A stretch of 8,379 nucleotides of DNA from Planctomycetaceae bacterium (GTDB taxonomy: Bacteria > Planctomycetota > Planctomycetia > Pirellulales > Pirellulaceae), in NCBI GenBank assembly GCA_007129635.1, contig SKVE01000626.1, forward strand, positions 1-8,379, written 5' to 3'. Below are positions 1 through 5,957 of this stretch, piece by piece. Numbering within the stretch: position 1 is the stretch's first letter; every line of letters begins with the position of its first letter. Position numbers and translations under genes: made by a program. The notes under the pieces are model-generated. The model made no database searches. It worked only from the letters and a program-made list of their open reading frames with translations, and was not told the origin of the DNA.

Positions 1-1
1 C

Positions 2-35
2 CCCTCTATGGCTTTTATAGGCTTTCCATAGGGGG
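2..35. other. Stem-loop at left edge, upstream of the rplY cluster
   Basis: Positions 2-11 pair with 26-35 to give a 10-bp stem containing one T-G wobble, around a 14-nt loop. The loop side carries an imperfect direct repeat (TATGGCTTT then TATAGGCTTT). No T-run follows on the plus strand, so it is not a standard intrinsic terminator. It could be a terminator or processing signal for the gene to the left, which lies outside the window, or a leader structure. One forward frame is open from the edge to a TGA at 85-87, but its translation is not recognisable and I do not call it a gene. Confidence 0.45.
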
Positions 36-73
36 CATCTTCAGCGTTTCTGCTGCTCGTTGGAAATTTGGGG

Positions 74-101
74 TTGAAACGGCGTGATTTTGTGAGACAA
101 T
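74..101 (+). promoter_or_regulatory. Candidate sigma70-type promoter for the rplY-pth-rpsF cluster
   Basis: TTGAAA at 74-79 matches the -35 consensus at 5 of 6 positions. GACAAT at 96-101 matches the -10 consensus at 4 of 6, with a 16-nt spacer. Transcription would start near 108 and leave a leader of about 36 nt before the rplY start at 144. This is a visual match only, and planctomycete promoters are not well characterised. Confidence 0.4.
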
Positions 102-143
102 CGTGAGCTTTCATCGGGTCAGTAACGTATTGGGGAACCATCG

Positions 144-773
144 ATGGCGGAAGTCCTGCAGGTTAAGATTCGGCAAGAAGTGGGCTCGAAGGCCGCGAAA
201 CGAGTGCGTCTAGCGGGCCAAACGCCCGCGGTTTTATATGGACACCAGTTGGGAAATGTCAGCTTGGCTGTGTCGGCGGATCAGCTCGAGGCGGCGATCC
301 GGCAAGGTGTCCGAATGGTCCAATTGCAGGGCGACGTCCGTGACACGGCATTGATTCGAGAAGTCCAGTGGGATGCCTTCGGTAGCCATGTTTTGCATAT
401 CGATTTGACTCGCGTGTCGGCAACCGAAAAGGTGCGAATGGTTGTTCCCCTGGAATTGCGTGGCGAGTCGCCTGGCGCACGGCAGGGCGGCATCACCGAG
501 CAGTTGATTCACGAGGTGGAGGTCGAAAGTCCGGCAGAATATTTGCCCGAACGGATCGAAATCAACGTGAACGACCTCAATTTGGGCTGTGCAATCAAGC
601 TGGGGGATATCTCGATGCCCGAGCACGTGACGATGGTTGTGGATGCTGACGAGGTGGTTGTGCAATGTACGGCTGCGGTGGAGGCCGAGGAAGAAGAGGC
701 CGAGGCAGCCGAGACGGTCGAACCCGAGGTGATTGGCCGTCCTGCGGAAGGGGAAGGCGAGGAGAAGGCTTAA
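144..773 (+). CDS. rplY: 50S ribosomal protein L25, two-domain CTC/TL5 type
   Basis: This 209-residue protein is the long (general stress protein CTC) form of L25, which binds 5S rRNA in the large ribosomal subunit. Residues about 4-90 form the L25 rRNA-binding domain, with the usual basic opening (GSKAAKRVRLAGQTPAVLYG, from residue 14). Residues about 98-180 are the TL5/CTC C-terminal beta domain, containing the conserved PEHV-like segment. The last 30 residues are a Glu/Ala-rich acidic tail. A short GGGGAA at 132-137 lies 6 nt before the ATG and supports this start. In many bacteria ctc sits between prs and pth, and pth does follow here after 39 nt. The family call is secure; the acidic tail is of unknown role but common in long L25 proteins. 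Confidence 0.95.
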   Translation: MAEVLQVKIRQEVGSKAAKRVRLAGQTPAVLYGHQLGNVSLAVSADQLEAAIRQGVRMVQLQGDVRDTALIREVQWDAFGSHVLHIDLTRVSATEKVRMVVPLELRGESPGARQGGITEQLIHEVEVESPAEYLPERIEINVNDLNLGCAIKLGDISMPEHVTMVVDADEVVVQCTAAVEAEEEEAEAAETVEPEVIGRPAEGEGEEKA

Positions 774-796
774 CTCCCCCTCGAGTGCATGGATTC

Positions 797-804
797 GAGA
801 GGGG
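797..804 (+). promoter_or_regulatory. Ribosome binding site deciding the pth start
   Basis: GAGAGGGG lies 8 nt before the ATG at 813. It sits inside the longer open frame that begins at 789, which argues that translation starts at 813 and not at 789. Confidence 0.7.
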
Positions 805-812
805 CTGTGACG

Positions 813-1394
813 ATGAAGTTGATCGTGGGGCTGGGTAATCCCGGTCGGAAATATGTGGCGACGCGGCACAACATTGGCTGGGAGGTGTTGGCCGAATTTC
901 ACCGGCGTTTTGGACGCGGGGCTCCGCGATCGAAGTTTCAGGGAGAAGTAGCCGAAGCATCGGTTGGGGACCAGCAGGTATGGCTGCTGTGCCCCCACAC
1001 TTACATGAATCGAAGTGGATCGAGCGTTCAACCGGCTCGTGATTTTTATAAGTTGTCCAACGAAGATTTGATCGTGGTCTGTGACGACATGAACCTTCCA
1101 ACCGGAAGATTGCGTTTTCGGGCCAAGGGGGCATCTGGCGGACAGAAGGGGTTAAACGATATCATTCAACGATTGGGAACCGATGAGTTCCCCCGACTGC
1201 GAATCGGTATCGATAGCCCTCCACCAGAATGGAATGCCGTTGGATACGTATTGGGAAGATTTGATGCTCAGCAACGGCAGATGATGGACAAAGCGATCAA
1301 GCTGGCGGCGGATGCGTTGGCCGATTGGGTGCGCAGCGGCGTCCAGGTATGTATGAATCAATACAACGGCAAGGTGCTGATACAGGGAGACTAG
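813..1394 (+). CDS. pth: Peptidyl-tRNA hydrolase
   Basis: The 193-residue enzyme cleaves the ester bond of peptidyl-tRNAs released from stalled ribosomes and so recycles tRNA in the cytoplasm. The start at 813 gives the family's canonical N terminus (MKLIVGLGNPG) and has a good Shine-Dalgarno; the in-frame ATG at 789 would add eight unconserved residues. Visible Pth landmarks are Asn9 in GLGNPG, the catalytic His19 in TRHN, the PHTYMNRSG motif with Met65 and Asn66, and Asp91 in CDDMNLPTG. The motif that is usually GGHNG reads GGQKG at 109-113, so the position equivalent to E. coli Asn114 is Lys112. Length is normal for the family. The stop is only 2 nt before the rpsF start, which suggests coupled translation. 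Confidence 0.95.
   Translation: MKLIVGLGNPGRKYVATRHNIGWEVLAEFHRRFGRGAPRSKFQGEVAEASVGDQQVWLLCPHTYMNRSGSSVQPARDFYKLSNEDLIVVCDDMNLPTGRLRFRAKGASGGQKGLNDIIQRLGTDEFPRLRIGIDSPPPEWNAVGYVLGRFDAQQRQMMDKAIKLAADALADWVRSGVQVCMNQYNGKVLIQGD
1385..1390 (+). promoter_or_regulatory. Ribosome binding site deciding the TTG start of rpsF
   Basis: GGGAGA inside the last codons of pth lies 6 nt before TTG at 1397. This spacing, and the S6-like sequence beginning exactly there, select TTG as the rpsF start over ATG codons further upstream within pth. Confidence 0.65.
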
Positions 1395-1396
1395 GT

Positions 1397-1849
1397 TTGG
1401 CTCAAAACGTTTACGAGTGCATGTTCATTTTTGATTCGAACGCCTACGCTCGCGATCCGGGAGCGGTCAGCGGAAGAATCCCCAAGATGATCGAAAAATG
1501 TGGAGGCGAGTTGTTAGCCAGTCGCCTGTGGTTCGAACAGAGACTGGCTTTCCCCATTAAGGGGAATCGCAAGGGGTCCTATTGGTTGAGCTTTTTCCGC
1601 ATGGAAAGTGAGAGGGTGGCCGAGTTCAATCGCGAATGCCAGTTGGACGACAGCATCCTGCGTCACCTGACGCTTAAGGTCGATCCGAGGATGGCGGAGA
1701 TACGCATCTCTCAAGCCAGTGGCGAACCTGTCTCGGCGCCCTCCGAACCCGCCACCGAGGCGGGGGATGCGGTGGGGGATGCGGTGGTGCCGTCGGAGGA
1801 ACCGGCAGTAGAAGCGACGGCCGATGCAGCAGGCGACAGCCAAGCATAG
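1397..1849 (+). CDS. rpsF: 30S ribosomal protein S6 with acidic C-terminal tail
   Basis: S6 is a small-subunit platform protein that normally binds 16S rRNA together with S18. With the TTG start the product is 150 residues and opens MAQNVYECMFIFDSN, matching the first S6 beta strand. An in-frame ATG at 1325 would put 24 extra residues inside pth and lacks support. Residues about 5-105 are the ferredoxin-like S6 fold (KMIEKCGGEL, then a KGNRKGSYWLSFF strand, then LRHLTLKVD). Residues about 110-150 are an Ala/Glu/Pro-rich acidic tail unlike the core. Such tails vary widely among S6 proteins. Part of the tail is encoded by a perfect 12-bp tandem duplication. The gene follows pth after 2 nt and is probably translationally coupled to it. 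No rpsR follows. Confidence 0.93.
   Translation: MAQNVYECMFIFDSNAYARDPGAVSGRIPKMIEKCGGELLASRLWFEQRLAFPIKGNRKGSYWLSFFRMESERVAEFNRECQLDDSILRHLTLKVDPRMAEIRISQASGEPVSAPSEPATEAGDAVGDAVVPSEEPAVEATADAAGDSQA
1762..1785 (+). repeat. Perfect 12-bp tandem duplication inside the rpsF tail
   Basis: The unit GGGGGATGCGGT occurs twice in a row, at 1762-1773 and 1774-1785. It is in frame and encodes GDAVGDAV in the acidic tail of S6. It looks like recent slippage in a weakly constrained region. Confidence 0.85.
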
Positions 1850-1876
1850 AACGCCTCTGCCGCCAAGGATACCGAC

Positions 1877-1913
1877 TTGCCAACCCTACGATTCGTTGGT
1901 AACTTTAGAAAGT
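1877..1913. promoter_or_regulatory. Two adjacent inverted repeats between rpsF and ssb
   Basis: TTGCCAAC (1877-1884) pairs with GTTGGTAA (1895-1902), an 8-bp stem with one G-T wobble and a 10-nt loop. Overlapping its end, ACTTT (1902-1906) and AAAGT (1909-1913) form a 5-bp dyad with a 2-nt centre. The pair lies in the 121-nt gap between rpsF and ssb and ends 57 nt before the ssb start. It could be an operator or an RNA hairpin for ssb expression. No T-tract follows closely, and I could not identify a convincing promoter in this gap. Confidence 0.35.
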
Positions 1914-1970
1914 ACAGTGGGAAACTATTGATTTCGCGGGCATTTCTTTTCTTTCAGTCGAGGCGCAGAC

Positions 1971-2447
1971 ATGGCGAGTTTCAACCGAGTGATCCTAGTC
2001 GGTAACATCACACGCGACATCGATCTCAAGTACACGCAGAGCGGCCTGCCGGTCACCGAGATCGGGTTAGCCGTGAATGATCGTCGCAAGACCCAGAGTG
2101 GCGAATGGGTCGAAGAGACGACTTTTGTGGACGTGACGATGTGGGGGAGGACGGCCGAGGTGGCCAGTGAGTACCTAAGCAAAGGGGCTCCGGTTTTGAT
2201 CGAGGGGCGGTTGAAGCTCGACACTTGGGAGACCGATGGGCAGAAACGCAGCAAATTGCGCGTGGTCTGCGAACGAATGCAGATGTTGGGGACTCGCGGT
2301 GCGGGGTCGGGTGGAGCCGGCGGCGGCAAGGATCGAGCCTCGCAACGGTTCGACGAATCGGAGTTCAGCCAATCAACGTCGACGGGCGTTGCCGAATCAG
2401 ATGCGGGCGGTGCTCCGAGTCCTCCAGAGGATGACATCCCGTTCTAA
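1971..2447 (+). CDS. ssb: Single-stranded DNA-binding protein
   Basis: SSB coats single-stranded DNA during replication, recombination and repair and recruits partner proteins. The 158-residue product opens [21 protein letters not shown], the standard SSB N terminus. The OB fold spans about residues 1-106, with the conserved [12 protein letters not shown] and [11 protein letters not shown] segments. A Gly-rich, then Ser/Asp-rich linker follows (about 107-150), and the acidic partner-binding tip EDDIPF ends the chain at 153-158. Length is typical. GAGG at 1960-1963 lies 7 nt before the ATG. A 121-nt gap with inverted repeats separates it from rpsF, so it may have its own promoter. Clustering with rpsF, rplI and dnaB is the usual bacterial pattern. 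Confidence 0.97.
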   Translation: MASFNRVILVGNITRDIDLKYTQSGLPVTEIGLAVNDRRKTQSGEWVEETTFVDVTMWGRTAEVASEYLSKGAPVLIEGRLKLDTWETDGQKRSKLRVVCERMQMLGTRGAGSGGAGGGKDRASQRFDESEFSQSTSTGVAESDAGGAPSPPEDDIPF

Positions 2448-2466
2448 TCTTAAATGACAAAATACA

Positions 2467-2486
2467 GGCACGCGCCCGAGCGTGCC
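2467..2486. other. Perfect GC-rich hairpin between ssb and rplI
   Basis: GGCACGC (2467-2473) and GCGTGCC (2480-2486) form a perfect 7-bp stem with a 6-nt loop. It lies 19 nt after the ssb stop and 41 nt before the rplI start. No T-tract follows, so classical intrinsic termination is unlikely. It may be an attenuator, an RNA-processing or stability element, or a member of a dispersed palindromic repeat family. Confidence 0.6.
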
Positions 2487-2527
2487 GAAGCTGACAACCG
2501 AATCCATTTGATAATTCAGGGAAAACC

Positions 2528-3073
2528 ATGTCCAAGACTCAGGCCAAGAAAGTGTCGCGCAGATCATCGTTCAAGCGTCTGCCCAAAGGACCCAACGGTG
2601 GTATTGAGTTATTGTTGATCCAATCGGTCGAGCATCTTGGCAAGCAAGGGGATGTGGTGGAAGTGCGTCCTGGCTATGCCAATAACTACCTGCTGCCGCA
2701 GGGACTGGCCACGTTGGCAAGCGATCACCACAAGCGGATGGTAGGCAAGCATCGAGCCAAACTGCTTGACATCGAGAAAGCTCGATTTGCTCACCTGCAA
2801 AGCTTGGCGGATGCCATTTCCAAGCAGAGCATCACGATCGATGCCATGGCCAATGACGAAGGCCATCTGTATGGCAGTGTGGGAGCCAATGAAATCGTCG
2901 CGGAACTGAAACGAAATGACTTCCATTTGACGCCGAGCCAGATTCGCCTAGACGGCCCCCTGAAGGAACTGGGGCTGTACACGGTCAAGGTGCATTTGCA
3001 CCAAGAGGTTGGCGCCGAATTAAAAGTCTGGGTGGTACCGACAGCCACCGACCAGGGGGCAGCCGACAACTGA
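2528..3073 (+). CDS. rplI: 50S ribosomal protein L9 with basic N-terminal extension
   Basis: L9 binds 23S rRNA near the L1 stalk and helps maintain reading frame. The 181-residue product contains the whole L9 family pattern. The N-terminal rRNA-binding domain lies at about residues 26-72 (ELLLIQSVEHLGKQGDVVEV, then GYANNYLLPQGLA). A connecting helix lies at about 73-105, and the C-terminal domain (GHLYGSVGANEIV, then RLDGPLKELGLYTVKVHLH) reaches about residue 172. Bacterial L9 usually begins at the position of Ile26, so this protein carries about 25 extra residues containing eight Lys/Arg. The start is supported by AGGGA at 2518-2522, 6 nt before the ATG, and no usual start codon stands at the canonical position (ATT). 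The extension is probably a planctomycete feature; I recall similar ones but cannot confirm. Confidence 0.95.
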   Translation: MSKTQAKKVSRRSSFKRLPKGPNGGIELLLIQSVEHLGKQGDVVEVRPGYANNYLLPQGLATLASDHHKRMVGKHRAKLLDIEKARFAHLQSLADAISKQSITIDAMANDEGHLYGSVGANEIVAELKRNDFHLTPSQIRLDGPLKELGLYTVKVHLHQEVGAELKVWVVPTATDQGAADN

Positions 3074-3096
3074 TCGTGCGACGGCGACTCGGCATG

Positions 3097-3115
3097 GGCA
3101 CCAGCGTTCCGTGCC
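3097..3115. other. Short hairpin between rplI and dnaB
   Basis: GGCAC (3097-3101) and GTGCC (3111-3115) form a 5-bp stem with a 9-nt loop in the 112-nt gap before dnaB. Its outer bases resemble those of the stronger hairpin at 2467-2486. The stem is short enough to occur by chance, and there is no T-tract. Confidence 0.25.
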
Positions 3116-3172
3116 GGATCTGGCGACGTCTGCGGCGAATCACGCGGCACCTGCAACGAATGCGATCTGCAT

Positions 3173-3178
3173 GGAGGA
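3173..3178 (+). promoter_or_regulatory. Ribosome binding site deciding the dnaB start
   Basis: GGAGGA lies 7 nt before the ATG at 3186. This strong Shine-Dalgarno favours 3186 over the in-frame GTG at 3111 and ATG at 3171, neither of which has a comparable site. Confidence 0.75.
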
Positions 3179-3185
3179 CGATTTG

Positions 3186-4592
3186 ATGGCAGGCCAGAAG
3201 GTAACTGCGCAGGTGCTGGACCATTCACCGCCTGCGGATGTTGACGCCGAATTGGGGGTGTTGGGCAGTATCCTCTTGATGCCGGACGTTTGTGACGAAG
3301 TCTCGCTCATTCTTCGAGCCGATGACTTTTACGACGATGCCCATCAGCGGCTGTTCCGGCACATCCAGGACATGCATGATGCCGGGCGCAAGATCGATAT
3401 CACCCTGTTAGTGGACCAGCTCAAGTCTGCAGGCGATTTCGAAACGATCGGTGGTGCCTCCTACCTGTTCAAAATCAGTCATTCGGTTCCGAATGCCGCC
3501 CATGCTCGGTATTACGCGCGGATCGTTCGCGAGAAAGCGACCCTTCGTTCCTTGATCCAGGCCAGCACCGAGATCCTTCGAGACGCCTATGAGGCTCGTC
3601 GCGATCCGAAACACTTGCTGAGCGAGGCGGAACAGAAGATCTTTGCGATTCTGGACCATCGTGGTTCCACCTCGGTTTCCAGCATCCGAGATATCCTGAA
3701 CCAGTCCATCGATCGGCTGGACGCGCGGATGCGAGGCGAGCATGTCGGCGGTGGCGTCGAGACGGGCTTTCAGGATTTGGATAAGCTGATGGGGGGGCTG
3801 CACAATTCGGAACTGGTCGTCCTGGCAGCGAGGCCCAGCATGGGCAAGACCGCCTTTGCCATGAACATCGCCGAATACGTGGCCATCGAATTGGGTGAAC
3901 CGACGCTATTCGTCAGCCTGGAAATGTCTGCGATCGAACTGGCCGATCGGATGCTCTGTTCGGTCGCGCGCGTCAACGGGCACCGCATGCGCAACGGGAC
4001 CATCTCCAACACGGATCGGCAGCGTTTGGTCGAGACGGCGGGCCGGATCAGCCAGTCGCCTTTGTTCGTGGACGATTCCCCATCGCGGACGGTCAGTGAG
4101 ATCGCTGCTGCCGCGCGGCGGATACGCCGTCGGGAGAAAGGGCTCGGGTTGATCGTCATCGATTACCTGCAGTTGATCGAGCCTGATAATTCCAACGATT
4201 CGCGGCAGGAACAGGTCGCTCGGATCACGCGTCGTTTGAAAGGCCTGGCTCGCGAAACCGATGTACCCATCCTCTGCCTGGCCCAGCTCAATCGCCAGGC
4301 GGAAGACAGCAAGGACCACCGGCCTCGCTTGAGCCATCTACGCGAGTCGGGAGCCATCGAACAAGACGCCGATGTGGTCATGTTCGTCCATCGCGAGGAA
4401 TACTACCTGCGCGGCGCCGAGCAGCAGGAACACGAAGGCCAAGCGGAAATCATCGTCTCCAAACAACGCAATGGTCCGGTCGGTGACATCGAACTACGTT
4501 GGGAGAAGGAATTTACTCGTTTCCAAAACCTGGCCCCCGAGCGACTGCAGGACTTTGATGGTTTCAACCAGGGTGGCAGCAACGGATTCTGA
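3186..4592 (+). CDS. dnaB: Replicative DNA helicase DnaB
   Basis: DnaB is the hexameric, ATP-driven helicase that unwinds the chromosome at the replication fork. The 468-residue product is of standard length. Residues about 17-120 are the N-terminal helical domain (DAELGVLGSILL, then the KIDITLLVDQL segment). A linker helix follows, and from about 190 the RecA-like motor begins with TGFQDLDKLMGGLHNSELVV. Walker A is ARPSMGKT with Lys221 and Thr222. Walker B is LIVIDYLQL with Asp326. QLNRQAE at 367-373 and the late KQRNGPVGDIEL segment are also typical of DnaB. No intein or internal insertion is seen. A 112-nt gap separates it from rplI, and it ends 41 nt from the convergent minus-strand gene. 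Longer starts at 3111 and 3171 would add unconserved residues. Confidence 0.97.
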   Translation: MAGQKVTAQVLDHSPPADVDAELGVLGSILLMPDVCDEVSLILRADDFYDDAHQRLFRHIQDMHDAGRKIDITLLVDQLKSAGDFETIGGASYLFKISHSVPNAAHARYYARIVREKATLRSLIQASTEILRDAYEARRDPKHLLSEAEQKIFAILDHRGSTSVSSIRDILNQSIDRLDARMRGEHVGGGVETGFQDLDKLMGGLHNSELVVLAARPSMGKTAFAMNIAEYVAIELGEPTLFVSLEMSAIELADRMLCSVARVNGHRMRNGTISNTDRQRLVETAGRISQSPLFVDDSPSRTVSEIAAAARRIRRREKGLGLIVIDYLQLIEPDNSNDSRQEQVARITRRLKGLARETDVPILCLAQLNRQAEDSKDHRPRLSHLRESGAIEQDADVVMFVHREEYYLRGAEQQEHEGQAEIIVSKQRNGPVGDIELRWEKEFTRFQNLAPERLQDFDGFNQGGSNGF

Positions 4593-4613
4593 GTTTCGCC
4601 CTGCCGTGCTGCC
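4575..4613. other. Inverted repeat across the dnaB stop codon
   Basis: GGCAGCA (4575-4581) pairs with TGCTGCC (4607-4613). After a bulged A, CGG (4583-4585) pairs with CCG (4604-4606), giving about 10 bp around an 18-nt loop that holds the dnaB stop. It lies where transcription of dnaB meets the convergent gene, so it may act in 3' end formation. No T-tract is present on either side, and the loop is long. Confidence 0.3.
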
Positions 4614-4633
4614 TGCCCAGCCGATGGTGCCGA

Positions 4634-5929
4634 TTACGGATCGTTGCCGAACGGATCGTCAAACGCCGAGTCATCGTCAGCGGCGGGCGCTCCACCGAAC
4701 GGATCGTCGAACGCTGCGTCATCGTCGGCGGGCGGTTCCTCGAACGGCATCATACCCCCTTCGTCGCCGGCGCCCATCATGCCACCGGCCATTTCCATGA
4801 TGCCATCGATCACTTCGTTGAAGGCCGCCTGATCTTCGGCGGCCAGCAACTGGTCCAGCACGCCTTCGACGATCCGCACGGGAGACAGAGGCGACAGCAG
4901 CATCGGCCTGGCTTCTTTCAATTGCTCGGGCATCACCATCGTCAGGAACTGCTTGGACGACTCGACGCCCTCGGCCCACTGGTCCACCATCCCCTTCGGC
5001 AACCATTTGCCTTCGATCCGCACGGCTTCTTCGTCCTCGGTTTCACCATCAGGCTTCGTAAATCGGACCACGGCCGTGTCTCCATCCCTGCTGATGGTCG
5101 AGACCTGGACATTGGCGAAATCCATTAACGCGGAAGCTTCCAGGCCGGGGAATTCCATGGGAAGGGCGAGACGTTCGGCATCGACGTCCGCCTCCATCGC
5201 CTTGGCCAGCACCATGATCTGGTCGATAATCACTTGGCCCGAACCGTCCATGAATGCCGTGCCGTCAAACGCCTTCAGCTTTTCTAAATCCGTCAGATCG
5301 CTTTGAAAGATCGCATCGAGCAGTCCGACGACAATATCCCAATTCTTGTCGACAACCGCCATATCCATCTCGAGTTCCTGCAGGGCGGGGTATCCTAGAA
5401 TCAACTCCTTCTTTCCCTGCAGTACCTTCACCAGCTTGCCCAGGACTCGTCTTCCCGAATTCCAGATTTCGGTATCCATGGTTTGTCCGAAGGTCTGGAC
5501 GACCTCGTTGACGTCTGCCTGGTAGCTGTCGGGCAGGCTATCCCAGAGGGCTCGAAGGTCACCCGTCTGGAGCCGGCCCAACAGAAGTCGGATTTCGGCA
5601 TCGGGACTGGATTCCGCGATGGGAGCCGCCGCGAGCCGACGAGCCAACTGCTGACTCGCCTCGTCCAGACGTTCGATCGGCACCGCGATGTTGACCCCGT
5701 TTTCTTTGCGCAGGTAGACCACGTCATCGCGCAGGGCCAAGAAATCTCCCACGATATGGTATTTTCCCGTGCTGTCCGTCCACGTTTCTGAGGCGACCGA
5801 AATCGAGCCGGTCATCGCGACCAAGGCCGCGAACATCAGTAACACGGCTTTTTCTGCGTGCCGGGCGTCCTTGATCGTGAATTTGCGGAGACGAAACATC
5901 GAAGCGAACGAGGGCAATTTTGGGGTCAT
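4634..5929 (-). CDS. Exported SHD1-domain protein with acidic repeat tail, function unknown
   Basis: The 431-residue product has a basic N region (1-27), a hydrophobic stretch (about 28-46) and a likely cleavage site near residues 46-48, so it is probably exported or anchored in the membrane. Residues about 48-97 match the SHD1 (Sla1 homology 1) pattern: TWTDSTGKYHI, then VVYLRKENGVNIAVPIERLD. SHD1 is abundant in planctomycete secreted proteins. The middle (about 110-370) looks mostly helical and includes WDSLPDSY at 129-136 and EGKW near 307; I recognise no enzyme motif. The end is Met/Gly-rich, then two 16-residue acidic repeats containing FDDPFG. The start has a good site (AAGGAGA, about 7 nt upstream). 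Met11 is possible but has no such site. It lies 28 nt after the zinc-ribbon gene, probably in the same transcript. No function is assigned. Confidence 0.85.
   Translation of the reverse strand: MTPKLPSFASMFRLRKFTIKDARHAEKAVLLMFAALVAMTGSISVASETWTDSTGKYHIVGDFLALRDDVVYLRKENGVNIAVPIERLDEASQQLARRLAAAPIAESSPDAEIRLLLGRLQTGDLRALWDSLPDSYQADVNEVVQTFGQTMDTEIWNSGRRVLGKLVKVLQGKKELILGYPALQELEMDMAVVDKNWDIVVGLLDAIFQSDLTDLEKLKAFDGTAFMDGSGQVIIDQIMVLAKAMEADVDAERLALPMEFPGLEASALMDFANVQVSTISRDGDTAVVRFTKPDGETEDEEAVRIEGKWLPKGMVDQWAEGVESSKQFLTMVMPEQLKEARPMLLSPLSPVRIVEGVLDQLLAAEDQAAFNEVIDGIMEMAGGMMGAGDEGGMMPFEEPPADDDAAFDDPFGGAPAADDDSAFDDPFGNDP
4647..4742 (-). repeat. 48-bp tandem repeat encoding the acidic C-terminal tail
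   Basis: Two copies with a 48-bp period lie at 4647-4694 and 4695-4742. The first 37 bases differ at four positions and the remainder diverges more. Each copy encodes a 16-residue unit of the form xxPxADDDxAFDDPFG. The period is a multiple of three, so copy number can change without a frameshift. A degenerate fragment of a further copy may begin after 4740. Confidence 0.75.
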
Positions 5930-5957
5930 AAGGAATCTCCTTGTATCGGCAGGGCGG

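Noticed and set aside
1..87. 3' end of an upstream gene such as prs
   Set aside because: One frame is open to a TGA at 85-87, but its 28 residues match nothing I recognise and a strong stem-loop lies inside it.
234..1031. Minus-strand open frame (265 codons) opposite rplY and pth
   Set aside because: It overlaps two conserved genes on the other strand and its product has no family features.
2467..2486. Intrinsic terminator after ssb
   Set aside because: The stem is good but is not followed by a run of T, and rplI follows in the same direction.
3111..3185. Upstream GTG and ATG starts in frame with dnaB
   Set aside because: The strong GGAGGA before the ATG at 3186 and the normal DnaB length from there make the longer forms unlikely.
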